DNA of 64,000 nt from Actinoplanes utahensis (GTDB lineage Bacteria; Actinomycetota; Actinomycetes; Mycobacteriales; Micromonosporaceae): positions 97,444 through 161,443 of the forward strand of contig NZ_BOMZ01000048.1 of NCBI RefSeq assembly GCF_016862455.1, written 5' to 3'. Both the position numbers and the translations under genes were made by a program. Of this stretch, positions 40,598 to 48,528 are shown piece by piece. The notes under the pieces are model-generated. The model saw only the letters and a program-made list of their open reading frames with translations. It had not been told where the DNA came from and made no database searches. How positions within the stretch are numbered: the first letter of the stretch is position 1; every line of letters begins with the position of its first letter.

Positions 40598-41920
40598 ATG
40601 GCTGATTCGTTCTGGTCCGACGCCGACCGTCACCTGATCCGTTACTCCGGCGCGGGCAGCTTCGTGCCGGAGATCATCGAGCGCGCCGAGGGCAGCTTCG
40701 TCTGGACCGCCGACGGCCGCCGCCTGCTGGACTTCACGTCCGGGCAGATGAGCGCGATCCTCGGCCACTCCCATCCGGCCGTCGTCGAGACGATCCAGCG
40801 GCAGGCCGCTACCCTCGACCACCTGTTCAGCGGCATGCTCAGCCGGCCGGTCGTGGATCTGGCCCGGCGGCTCGCCGCGTCGCTTCCGGATCCCTTGGAG
40901 AAGGTGCAGCTGCTCACCACCGGCGCCGAGTCGAACGAGGCGGCGATCCGGATGGCGAAGCTCGTCACCGGCGGCCACGAGGTCATCTCGTTCGCCCGGT
41001 CGTGGCACGGGATGACGCAGGCGGCGGCGGGCGCCACCTACAGCTCGGGACGCAAGGGGTACGGTCCGGCGGCACCCGGCAACTTCGCCATCCCGACGCC
41101 GAACGCGTACCGGCCGGACTTCACCACCCCGAACGGCGAATTGGACTGGCGGCGGCACCTGGACTTCGCGTTCGAGCTGTTCGACGCCCAGTCGGTGGGC
41201 AGCCTGGCGGCCTGCATCGTCGAGCCGATCCTCAGCTCCGGCGGGGTGATCGACCTGCCGCCGGGTTATCTGGCGGCGCTGCGGGACCGGGTCCACGAGC
41301 GGGGCGGGCTGCTGATCCTGGACGAGGCGCAGACCGGGCTGTGCCGGACCGGGGACTGGTACGCCTTCCAGCGCGACGACGTCGTCCCGGACATCCTGAC
41401 CCTGTCCAAGACGCTCGGCGCGGGCCTGCCGCTGGCCGCCGTGGTGACCAGCGCCGCGATCGAGCAGGCCGCCCACGACCGGGGTTTCCTGTTCTTCACC
41501 ACGCACGTCTCCGACCCGCTCGTCGCCGCGGTCGGCAACACCGTCCTCGACGTGCTCACCGCCGACCGGCTGGACGAGCAGGCCGCGGAGCTCGGCGCGT
41601 ACCTCCGCAAGGGTCTGCTGGAATTGGCCGAACGGCATCCGGCCATCGGGGACGTGCGGGGCCGCGGTCTGCTCGTCGGCCTGGAGCTGGTGCTCGACCG
41701 GGACACCCGGCAGCCGGCGAACGAGCTCGGCGCCGCGGTCACCCGGCGTTGCCTGGAGCTGGGCCTGCACATGAACGTGGTCCAGCTCCCGGCGATGGGC
41801 GGCGTCTTCCGGATCGCCCCGGCCCTGACCTCGACGCACGCCGAACTGGATCTGGGCCTGGAGATCCTGGACCAGGCGATCACCGACTGTTCCCAGCGTG
41901 GGGAGTTCCGCCGCGCATGA
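40598..41920 (+). CDS. dgdA: 2,2-dialkylglycine decarboxylase (class III aminotransferase fold)
   Basis: This 440-residue PLP enzyme matches dialkylglycine decarboxylase over its full length. Characteristic blocks are FTSGQMSAILGHSHP (Gln50), SGMLSRPVVDLA, TTGAESNEAAIRMAKLVTG, SWHGMT (Trp136), EPILSSGG (Ser213), LDEAQTG (Asp242), LSKTLGAGLPLA with the PLP Lys271, and MNVVQLPAMGGVFRIAP. The enzyme decarboxylates 2-aminoisobutyrate or isovaline and passes the amino group to pyruvate, giving a ketone, CO2 and alanine. In actinomycetes it could recycle Aib from peptaibols. The divergent LysR gene is its probable regulator. TAGCGT six bases before the ATG suggests a leaderless message. Confidence 0.92.
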   Translation: MADSFWSDADRHLIRYSGAGSFVPEIIERAEGSFVWTADGRRLLDFTSGQMSAILGHSHPAVVETIQRQAATLDHLFSGMLSRPVVDLARRLAASLPDPLEKVQLLTTGAESNEAAIRMAKLVTGGHEVISFARSWHGMTQAAAGATYSSGRKGYGPAAPGNFAIPTPNAYRPDFTTPNGELDWRRHLDFAFELFDAQSVGSLAACIVEPILSSGGVIDLPPGYLAALRDRVHERGGLLILDEAQTGLCRTGDWYAFQRDDVVPDILTLSKTLGAGLPLAAVVTSAAIEQAAHDRGFLFFTTHVSDPLVAAVGNTVLDVLTADRLDEQAAELGAYLRKGLLELAERHPAIGDVRGRGLLVGLELVLDRDTRQPANELGAAVTRRCLELGLHMNVVQLPAMGGVFRIAPALTSTHAELDLGLEILDQAITDCSQRGEFRRA

Positions 41921-41942
41921 CGCCTGACGTCGACAGGGTTGT

Positions 41943-41957
41943 CGCGGGCGGCCCGCG
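41943..41957 (+). terminator. Possible short hairpin after dgdA
   Basis: CGCGGG-CGG-CCCGCG forms a six-base stem with a three-base loop, 23 bp after the dgdA stop. There is no T-run, so its activity as a terminator is uncertain. Confidence 0.35.
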
Positions 41958-42040
41958 TACGACGGCCGTCCTCCACCGGCAGGAGCTACCGTCGCCCTAC
42001 GGGTGTCGTCGCGCGGCACGGCGGCGTTCAATGGTGAGCC

Positions 42041-42478
42041 ATGAGATGGTTCCGGCGAACGCCCCCGCGCCCGGGCTACGCGGTGGACGGTGTCGAGCCT
42101 TACCGGGGTGACGACGGCGTCGACTACTACACCGGGGAGCAACTGGCCGGGCGGCCTGTGGTGGCCGAAGCGGTGGCGCGGCTGCCGTACCAGGAGCCGT
42201 ACCTCGTCGAGCTTCCCCTCTATCTGTCCGTCTCCACAGCCGACGGCAGGAAGTGGACCTTCGCGGTCGACGAGTCGGTGCGCTGCCTCTTCGACCTGTC
42301 GTACGGGGGCAGCGACATCGTCGAGGAGCACCTTTCGGCGCAGCCGTGGATCACCGCGGTCGAGCGGGTCGATCGTGACGTGTTCGAGTGCACCGTCTCG
42401 GAGGACCTCACGGCCGACGTCGTGCTGGCACGCTGCATCGACATCTGCGGCGAGGTCTATCGCCGCCTCGACCCCTGA
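42041..42478 (+). CDS. Hypothetical protein, 145 aa
   Basis: I do not recognise the family. The protein has an Arg/Pro-rich N terminus of about 12 residues and a soluble alpha/beta body with many Asp, Val and Tyr. It ends in a helix (VVLARCIDICGEVYRRLD). Codon usage and an unbroken frame support coding. No partner genes lie close on the same strand. The ATG at 42041 is used; it has no clear ribosome site, so a leaderless start is possible. Confidence 0.7.
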   Translation: MRWFRRTPPRPGYAVDGVEPYRGDDGVDYYTGEQLAGRPVVAEAVARLPYQEPYLVELPLYLSVSTADGRKWTFAVDESVRCLFDLSYGGSDIVEEHLSAQPWITAVERVDRDVFECTVSEDLTADVVLARCIDICGEVYRRLDP

Positions 42479-42586
42479 CCCGCACGACACCGTCAGTGCC
42501 GGTGGAGTCGCCCTCGGTCGCGCGCCGATCGGTCACCGGCCGCGACGTCCGGGTTTCCCGTGCGCCGGCCGGAGGCGCCGCGGAGG

Positions 42587-42712
42587 TCAGGCGAGGACCT
42601 CTTTCCACTCGCGGATCTCGAAGGCGGCGACGACGCCGTGGCGGACGAAGGGGTCGTCGGCGGTGAACCTCTCGACGGACTCGCGGGTGGGGAAGAGCCC
42701 ATGATCACTGTG
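42587..42712 (-). pseudogene. YciI-like (YCII-related) domain remnant, C-terminal half
   Basis: A minus-strand frame reads DHGLFPTRESVERFTADDPF, then VRHGVVAAFEIREWKEVLA and stops at 42587. This is the C-terminal half of a YCII-related domain (DPFVxxGL and ExREWxxV). The N-terminal strand with the conserved His/Asp is missing; the frame upstream shows no similarity. The rest of 42479-42979 holds no gene that I can support. Confidence 0.55.
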
Positions 42713-42979
42713 AGGAGTCCTATCGGATACGGGATGTTGACATCGGAACCGAGGTCGCGTTCACTTCGTGACGACGCGGGTCACTATGTGTCTCGAGCTG
42801 CGTCGATGGACGTCCTGACGGATCATCGGAGGCGTGTGTGCCCGCGGTGGCACGACCGCACGGCTGAGCGATCGAGCCGGTGCCACCCCCGGTCGTCCGC
42901 TGGCGTGCGCGCGTCGGTGCGGGATCGTGCACTGTCCCGCCCCGCACCCGTACAGGTCAGGAAAAGCAAGGAGCAACCC

Positions 42980-43597
42980 GTGTCGATCACCCCCGCTGAC
43001 GTCGACGGCATCGCTTTCCGGGCGCCGGCGTCGGGCGCGCGTGGCTATCACGAGGACGAGGTCGACGCATTCCTGGAGGGCGTGGCCGAGGAGATGCGCC
43101 GGCTCGCCGCGGAGAACGAGGCGCTCGCGCTGCGCCTGCAGCACGAGGACCTGGCCGGGCATCTGGAGCGGCTGCGGCGTGAGTACGAGCAGGCGCAGGC
43201 CCGGGTCGAGCGACTACGGGCGGAACTGGCGCAGGCGCGGGCCGGGACGCCGGGATCCGAGGAGACGGGGCTTCTGCGGCTCGCCCGGCGTACCGCTGAG
43301 GAGCACCTGGACGACGCCCGCCGTGAGGCGGCGGACCACCTCAGGAAGGCGGCCACCGAAGCCGGCAAGGTGGTCAGTGACGCGGAGTTGCGGGCGTCGA
43401 CGATCGTCGCCGACGCCCGGCACTCCCACGCGGAGCAGATCGCCGGACTGGCCGCGAAACGTGCGGCGGCCCTGTCCCGCATCCAGGAGCTCACCGTGAC
43501 GGCCGACTTCCACCGCAAGGCGGTGGCCGCCGAGCTGACCCACCGACTGCGGGCCATGGACGGCGGCGCGCCGGCTAAGCCTCCGGGTGCTCCGTGA
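42980..43597 (+). CDS. DivIVA/Wag31-like coiled-coil protein
   Basis: The 205-residue protein has an N-terminal DivIVA-type motif (ITPADVDGIAFRAP, then GYHEDEVDAFLEGVAEEMRR). This is the membrane-curvature-binding segment of DivIVA/Wag31, followed by two long coiled coils rich in Glu, Arg and Ala. Actinobacterial DivIVA paralogues mark poles and septa and recruit wall-growth machinery. This one is shorter than Wag31 and not in the division cluster, so it is an accessory paralogue. The GTG at 42980 has AAGGAG seven bases upstream. Its last 23 bases overlap the convergent bacterioferritin gene. Confidence 0.85.
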   Translation: MSITPADVDGIAFRAPASGARGYHEDEVDAFLEGVAEEMRRLAAENEALALRLQHEDLAGHLERLRREYEQAQARVERLRAELAQARAGTPGSEETGLLRLARRTAEEHLDDARREAADHLRKAATEAGKVVSDAELRASTIVADARHSHAEQIAGLAAKRAAALSRIQELTVTADFHRKAVAAELTHRLRAMDGGAPAKPPGAP

Positions 43598-44054
43598 CGT
43601 TCTGCAGGTACAACGCCTCGCCGAGCTTCTCGATCAGGGCGAGCTGCGTCTCCAGATAGTCGACGTGGTGCTCCTCGTCGGTCAGGATGTCCTCGAAGAT
43701 GCGGGCCGAGGTGACGTCACCGACGGAGCGCATGTGCTCCAGGCCGCGGCGCAGCCGGTCGACGGCCTCCACCTCGATCTTCATGTCGCACTCGAACTGC
43801 TCCTTGACCGACTCGCCGATCCGCAGCACGGACAGCTTCTGGTAATTGGGCAGTCCCTCGAGGAACAGGATCCGGTCGGTGAGGACCTCGGCGTGCCGCA
43901 TCTCGTCGATGGATTCGTGCTTGGTGTGTTTCGCGAGCACGGTGTAACCCCAGTTCTCCTGCATCTTGGCATGCAGGAAGTACTGGTTGATAGCGGTCAG
44001 TTCCGCGGTGAGCTGTTCGTTCAGAAACTCGATGACACGGGCGTCGCCTTGCAT
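43575..44054 (-). CDS. bfr: Bacterioferritin
   Basis: The 159-residue protein is a complete bacterioferritin: a four-helix bundle with ferroxidase ligands Glu18, Glu51, His54, Glu94, Glu127 and His130, and the heme-binding Met52 at the subunit interface. Twenty-four subunits form a shell that oxidises Fe(II) and stores it as mineral. The bacterioferritin-associated ferredoxin gene lies 55 bp upstream on the same strand, so the pair handles iron storage and release. A TTAACTGAGGTTC stretch before the start partly resembles a DtxR/IdeR box, the iron regulator that usually activates this gene. Confidence 0.96.
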   Translation of the reverse strand: MQGDARVIEFLNEQLTAELTAINQYFLHAKMQENWGYTVLAKHTKHESIDEMRHAEVLTDRILFLEGLPNYQKLSVLRIGESVKEQFECDMKIEVEAVDRLRRGLEHMRSVGDVTSARIFEDILTDEEHHVDYLETQLALIEKLGEALYLQNVTEHPEA

Positions 44055-44109
44055 GCCAAATACCCCCAGTTATGGCTTAACTGAGGTTCAGCGTAACGGC
44101 TCGGTGACG

Positions 44110-44298
44110 CTAAGCGACTAGTGGTAGGCGCGTGTCGGCGGTCTCCTCCTCGATCAGGTCACAGATACGTTCCAGGCAGCTTCCGCAGCCGGTGCCGGCG
44201 CCGCAGGCGTCGCCGACGGCCTCTTCGGTGTGCGCACCGGAGCGGATGATGGAGCGGACTTCACGCTCGCGAACGTGGTAACAAATGCATACGAACAT
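44110..44298 (-). CDS. bfd: Bacterioferritin-associated ferredoxin
   Basis: This 62-residue protein carries the Bfd [2Fe-2S] pattern: Cys4 and Cys6 (CIC) and Cys38 and Cys41 (CGSC), with helices in between (BFD/Fer2 fold). It delivers electrons to the heme of bacterioferritin so that stored iron is reduced and released. The ATG at 44298 opens MFVCICYHV as in other Bfd proteins. It precedes bfr on the same strand, and the divergent space upstream holds an iron box. Confidence 0.93.
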   Translation of the reverse strand: MFVCICYHVREREVRSIIRSGAHTEEAVGDACGAGTGCGSCLERICDLIEEETADTRLPLVA

Positions 44299-44314
44299 CG
44301 AGCGCGGGTCTCCA

Positions 44315-44333
44315 ATAGCTTAGCCTTACCTTC
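44315..44333. promoter_or_regulatory. DtxR/IdeR-like iron box
   Basis: The 19-base site ATAGCTTAGCCTTACCTTC matches the consensus TTAGGTTAGSCTAACCTAA at 14 positions, and a second TTAGG/CCTAA pair follows at 44335-44348. It lies 16 bp before the bfd start, where iron-loaded DtxR/IdeR could act. Confidence 0.6.
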
Positions 44334-44393
44334 GTTAGGTTTCCCTAAAAACCCAGCTCACGCAAGCCCCGGATCTGTGACGAGGCTCCGCTC

Positions 44394-44409
44394 ATCGAGA
44401 TTTCTCGAT
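44394..44409. promoter_or_regulatory. Perfect 16-bp palindrome of unknown regulator
   Basis: ATCGAGA-TT-TCTCGAT is a perfect 7-2-7 palindrome in the divergent space between bfd and the small gene at 44595. It has operator shape, but I cannot assign a family. Confidence 0.35.
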
Positions 44410-44506
44410 AAGGGTGCGCCGGGCCGGATTCGCGTGAGTCATCTGTGCGAGGACTGTGCGTCCACTAGGATCAGCATGTGCGATTAGCGCGGGCCGTCGC
44501 TATTTC

Positions 44507-44536
44507 TTGACACTGCTCCGGCGACTTTCCTAATGT
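44507..44536 (+). promoter_or_regulatory. Housekeeping promoter of the 63-aa protein gene
   Basis: TTGACA (44507-44512) and TAATGT (44531-44536) are 18 bp apart. A 7-bp inverted repeat, CTTTCCT (44525-44531) with AGGAAAG (44538-44544), overlaps the -10 and could be an operator. The transcript would start near 44543, about 50 bases before the ATG. Confidence 0.65.
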
Positions 44537-44594
44537 CAGGAAAGCGATTCCCCGATGCCTTTTCCCGGTGGGCTGTCACGTTTTGGAGAGGTCC

Positions 44595-44786
44595 ATGTCT
44601 GCTGCCGTCCGCCACGCTCTGGAATCCTTCGGAGCTCGCGTCTCCCATGCCCGCTGGACCGCTGCTCAGGTGATGTCCGAGCTCCGGCAGCCGGAGCAGG
44701 AGGGCGGCCTGGACCACGATCCGGATCCTCGCGTGGAGAACGTCGAGGACGTCGACGATCTGCACCGCCACTTCCCGCGCCCGTGA
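44595..44786 (+). CDS. Small hypothetical protein, 63 aa
   Basis: The protein opens MSAAVRHALESFGARVSHAR and ends in an Asp/Pro/Glu-rich acidic tail. It probably has two short helices and a disordered end. No family is recognised. Support for a real gene: GGAGAGG just before the ATG, a near-consensus promoter upstream with an overlapping inverted repeat, and codon usage like that of the neighbours. It converges with the diguanylate cyclase gene. Confidence 0.7.
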   Translation: MSAAVRHALESFGARVSHARWTAAQVMSELRQPEQEGGLDHDPDPRVENVEDVDDLHRHFPRP

Positions 44787-44823
44787 TTAGCCGAATCGCA
44801 CATGAGAACAGCCTGTGCGGCAC

Positions 44824-46653
44824 CTAGGAATTGCGTGTGGTGAGGGCTTCGGCGATCGCGTGAATACGGTTCCGGCCCTCGTTCTTGGCGGTGTAGAGCG
44901 CCTCGTCGGCCCGCTGGAGCAGCTGCTCGACGGTCTCCGTGCCGTTCCAGGTGGCCACCCCGATGCTGCAGGTCTGGCCGTCCGGCGTCGCGGCCCGCAG
45001 CCGGTCCAGCACCTCGACCGCCGGTGACGTTCCGGTCGCCGGCAACGCGACGACGAACTCCTCACCACCCCAGCGCGCGAGGAAATCGTCCGCGCGCAAC
45101 TCGCTCGCGAACGCCGCAGCGGCCTGCCGCAGCAGCTCGTCGCCCGCGGCGTGCCCCCGGGTGTCGTTGTAGCGCTTGAAGTGGTCCAGATCGGCGATGG
45201 CCACGGTCAGCGGCGCGCCGTCCTGCCCGGCCCGGGCGATCATCCGGTCCATGGTCTCCTGCCACGCCCGCCGGTTCGGCAGCGCGGTCAGCATGTCGGT
45301 GAACGCCATCGCCTCCAGCCGGCGCAGCAGCTTCTCGTGCTCCAGGGCGAGCGCGGTCTCGTCGGCGAGCAGGCCGACGGCGCGCGTGCGGTAATCGCTG
45401 ACCGAGTCGACCCGGCGCTTCCAGCCCACGGCGAGCACCGCGATGACCCGGCCCTCGGCGATGACCGGCTGCCACAGCATCGACCGGCTCTGCACCAGGC
45501 GCAGCAGCGCCGCCGAGACGCGCGGGTCACCGTCGGCGTCGGCGATGAAGACCGGCTCGGCGCTGCGGTAGGTGTGCGCGATCATCGACGGCCCGTCCAG
45601 CGGAACCCGGGTGCCGAGAACGTCGGCGCCGGTGGCGATGGTGGCGACCAGTTCCCGGGGTGGCCCGGTGGGTGGCGGCTCCAGCAGCGTGACGTTGTCG
45701 GCGGCGGCCAGATCCTGGATCGCGGCGACGATCGTGGTGCGGGCGTCCTCACCGGTACGGATCCGCCGTGCCGCGGCGGCCACCGCCGCCAGCAGCCGGT
45801 CGGAGTCGCGGACCGCCTCCTCGGCCAGATGCCGGTCGGTGATGTCCTGCAACTGCACCAGCGTCCACGGCTGCCCGCCGACCTCGCTGTTGCCGACCGT
45901 CAGGTACGCCCACCGCACCGACCCGTCCGGCCGGATCACCTCCCGGGTGCCGTCCTCGCTGCCGTCCGCGGCCAGGTACGGCCCGAGGTCCGCGCCCAGC
46001 ACGTCGTCCCGGCCCACCAGCGCGCAGAACGCCGGGTTCGCGGACACCACGCATCCGGTCCCGTCGGCGATCGCGACCCCGGTCGGCGAGGCCTTGAACA
46101 GCTCCTCGAACCGGTGCGCCACGGTCCGGGCCTGCTCGTGGACGGCCCGGAGCTGTCGCTGGCGGCGGCGGAGCGCCTCGTGCAGCAGCACGCCCAGCGC
46201 CGCCGCGAACGCCATCTGCACGCTGTAGTAGCCGAGCTCGGGAACCCGCAGGTGATCCAGGGACGTCACGGTGGCGATCCAGCCGACGCAGCCGGCCAGG
46301 GCGGCCGACGCGGCGATCAGCCGCGAGGTGACCGCGGCGCCGATCGCCAGCAGGGTCAGCATCAGCGTGATGCTGTAGTGCAGCTGCCCGGTCACGGCCA
46401 CCTGGGCCACGCTGTCGGCGACCGGCAGGAACGCCAGCCACTCGCCGCGGCTGCGGCCGGGCCCGGCCAGGCGCGGGCGCAGGGTGGCGAGCGCCATCAG
46501 CGCCGCGGTGGCGACGTCCAGCAGGGTCATCACCGTGCGGGCGGTGCCGGTCAGGGTGAGGAAGTTGGTGACGGCGAGGGCGCAGTAGACGGCGGCGACG
46601 GCGCCGCGGATCCATCGGGTGGCGGCGTCACGGCGCTGGATCGTGTCCGTCAT
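44824..46653 (-). CDS. Membrane diguanylate cyclase with PAS and GAF domains
   Basis: The 609-residue protein has five to six N-terminal membrane helices (about 14-160), a PAS domain (about 180-270), a GAF domain (about 290-440) and a C-terminal GGDEF domain. The active site is GGEEF, and an inhibitory I-site RxxD (RADD) lies five residues before it. Both are intact, so it should make cyclic di-GMP from two GTP and be feedback inhibited. No EAL domain is present. In actinomycetes c-di-GMP controls development and sporulation. The gene stands alone. The PAS and GAF ligands cannot be told from the sequence. Confidence 0.93.
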   Translation of the reverse strand: MTDTIQRRDAATRWIRGAVAAVYCALAVTNFLTLTGTARTVMTLLDVATAALMALATLRPRLAGPGRSRGEWLAFLPVADSVAQVAVTGQLHYSITLMLTLLAIGAAVTSRLIAASAALAGCVGWIATVTSLDHLRVPELGYYSVQMAFAAALGVLLHEALRRRQRQLRAVHEQARTVAHRFEELFKASPTGVAIADGTGCVVSANPAFCALVGRDDVLGADLGPYLAADGSEDGTREVIRPDGSVRWAYLTVGNSEVGGQPWTLVQLQDITDRHLAEEAVRDSDRLLAAVAAAARRIRTGEDARTTIVAAIQDLAAADNVTLLEPPPTGPPRELVATIATGADVLGTRVPLDGPSMIAHTYRSAEPVFIADADGDPRVSAALLRLVQSRSMLWQPVIAEGRVIAVLAVGWKRRVDSVSDYRTRAVGLLADETALALEHEKLLRRLEAMAFTDMLTALPNRRAWQETMDRMIARAGQDGAPLTVAIADLDHFKRYNDTRGHAAGDELLRQAAAAFASELRADDFLARWGGEEFVVALPATGTSPAVEVLDRLRAATPDGQTCSIGVATWNGTETVEQLLQRADEALYTAKNEGRNRIHAIAEALTTRNS

Positions 46654-46726
46654 GGCTGCACCCGCCTCCCCTCGGCCCTTGCGGGTCTGTCGGCAGGCGG
46701 GTGCGCCATCTGAAGGAAAGCGACGG

Positions 46727-47116
46727 CTACGCGTGCTTGTCGTGACCGCGCCAGCTGGCGACGGCCAGGGCGATCACGACGAGACCCATGGCGATGTCGT
46801 TCGCGGTGGCGAGCGGCGACAGCTCCTGGTAACCGCGAACGAACGGCGCGGCCAGCAGCCACGCTCCGAGGCCGGCGCTGATCAGTGCGAGCGCCGCGGT
46901 GTGCCGGATGTGCAGCACCCGGATCAGAGCGAGCGCGACGATCGAGAGCCCCACCGCCACGTCGTTCAGGCCGGGGTAAGCGAGACCGGCCTTGGCGTGG
47001 TCGAGTACGAGCGGGGCGGACGTGAGCCACAACCCGGCGAGAACCAGCAGTTCGCCGGGGGTGTGCGCCATCTCGTCAACAAGACGGCGGGCGGAGGGGT
47101 GGATGTGGACGTTCAT
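46727..47116 (-). CDS. SPW repeat membrane protein
   Basis: This 129-residue protein has a short polar N terminus and four transmembrane helices arranged as two similar hairpins (ELLVLAGLWLTSAPLVL and AALALISAGLGAWLLAAPFV). These contain the Trp/Pro-type motifs of the SPW family, integral membrane proteins of unknown function. Each hairpin is followed by an Asn-Asp-(Val/Ile)-Ala segment, which shows the internal duplication. The ATG at 47116 is preceded by GGAGG at a rather long distance. It is a single gene upstream of the cyclase on the same strand. Confidence 0.85.
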   Translation of the reverse strand: MNVHIHPSARRLVDEMAHTPGELLVLAGLWLTSAPLVLDHAKAGLAYPGLNDVAVGLSIVALALIRVLHIRHTAALALISAGLGAWLLAAPFVRGYQELSPLATANDIAMGLVVIALAVASWRGHDKHA

Positions 47117-47294
47117 CGGAGGCGTTCCTCCCGTCGGAGCCTGATGACCTGCGGAAAGTCTGGCATCACGGCGGGGTGGATTTCGGCGGATTCGCACTCA
47201 TGGACTAACGCCCACGACCCGGACAAAACACCCTGCTCGGCCTTCGGGTCCGGGCGGCGGGGAAGCGGCCTGATCGACGTGGTCGAATGAGCGG

Positions 47295-48314
47295 ATGTCG
47301 GATGCGGAGAAGGCCGTCGCCGAGCGGGACGCGCGGGAACTGGCCGAGATGTGCGACCTGCCCACCCTGGAGTTGCGGCGGCACGGCGGGCTGACGGTTC
47401 CGCGGGACGGGGACGTGCTGCTGGCGCTGTCGGTCGGCCCTGCCGGGGAGGCGGTCACGCTGTGGTGCGCCGAGGCCGACCGGGACGGCGTGAACTCGGT
47501 GACGGTCCAGCCCGGCTGGGCGACGTTCCCCGACGCGCGGTCGGCCCGCCCGGCCGGCGCGCGGATCGCGGTGCACTCGCCGGACGCGGTCACCACCGTC
47601 GTCGACGTCGCGGCGCTGGCGGTGGCGCATGCGACGGTGCAGCCGCTGCCCGGCGGCCGTTTCCTGGTGGTGGGGGCGCGCTGCCGGTGGCGGCCGGAGG
47701 GCCCGGACCGCAACGCGATCGTCTACGGCCCGGACGGCGGCCGGCTCAGCGAACACACCCTCGGTGACGGCATCGAGCACCTCCTCACCACGCCGTCCGG
47801 GCAGATCTGGGCCGGGTACTTCGACGAGGGCGTGTACGGCAACTGCGGCTGGGGCGGTCCCGGCCCGGAGCCACTGGGCGAGTCCGGCCTGGTCCGCTTC
47901 GGTCCCGGCGGCGAGCCGGCCTGGGAGTTCCCCGGTGACAAGGCGATCGACGACTGTTACGCCCTCAACGTCAGCGGTGAGACGGCCTGGGCCTGCTATT
48001 ACACCGACTTCCCCGTGGTACGGGTGAGCGACGGCGCCGTGACCACCTGGGCCAACGGACTGGCCACCGGTGTGAAGGGCCTGATCGCGGACGGCAGCCG
48101 GGTCGGGCTGATCGGTGGCTACCGTGCCTACCTGGACCGGGTGGTCGTCGCGTCCCTCGGTGACGGGGTCCTGCACGAGACCGGCCGCTACCGCCTCGTG
48201 CTGCCCGGCGGTGACCTGTTGCCCGATCGTTTCCGCACCGTCGCCCGCGGTCCCGACCTGCACCTATTCGTCGGCGCCGACTGGTACCGGCTCACCCTCG
48301 ACGATCTGCCCTGA
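47295..48314 (+). CDS. Hypothetical protein, beta-propeller-like, 339 aa
   Basis: I cannot assign a named family. After a short N-terminal helix the sequence is a succession of beta strands with Gly/Asp turns and repeats such as GRFLVVGARCRWR, GQIWAGYFDEGVYG and GETAWACYYTDFP, as expected for a small beta propeller. It has no signal peptide or membrane segment. Proteins with the GQIWVGYFDEGVFG box occur as single genes in several actinomycetes. It is divergent from the SPW gene and has no operon partner. Confidence 0.75.
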   Translation: MSDAEKAVAERDARELAEMCDLPTLELRRHGGLTVPRDGDVLLALSVGPAGEAVTLWCAEADRDGVNSVTVQPGWATFPDARSARPAGARIAVHSPDAVTTVVDVAALAVAHATVQPLPGGRFLVVGARCRWRPEGPDRNAIVYGPDGGRLSEHTLGDGIEHLLTTPSGQIWAGYFDEGVYGNCGWGGPGPEPLGESGLVRFGPGGEPAWEFPGDKAIDDCYALNVSGETAWACYYTDFPVVRVSDGAVTTWANGLATGVKGLIADGSRVGLIGGYRAYLDRVVVASLGDGVLHETGRYRLVLPGGDLLPDRFRTVARGPDLHLFVGADWYRLTLDDLP

Positions 48315-48528
48315 TCCTGCCGCGGTGGCCGCAAGGGGCATGCATGAGTGGCACCGGGGGACGGTGGTGAGGGGACGCCTGCCGCAGCCGCGGGGAGTCA
48401 CGGGCGCGGTGCGTGGCCCGTACCGCGGAAAGGGTGAGAGAGAAGTCCGGTAGACCGCAAGTGATCAGGCGGTGCAGGTCGGCGGCGTGGCCGCTGATCG
48501 TGGCATCACCGTTTATGCTCATGAAACT

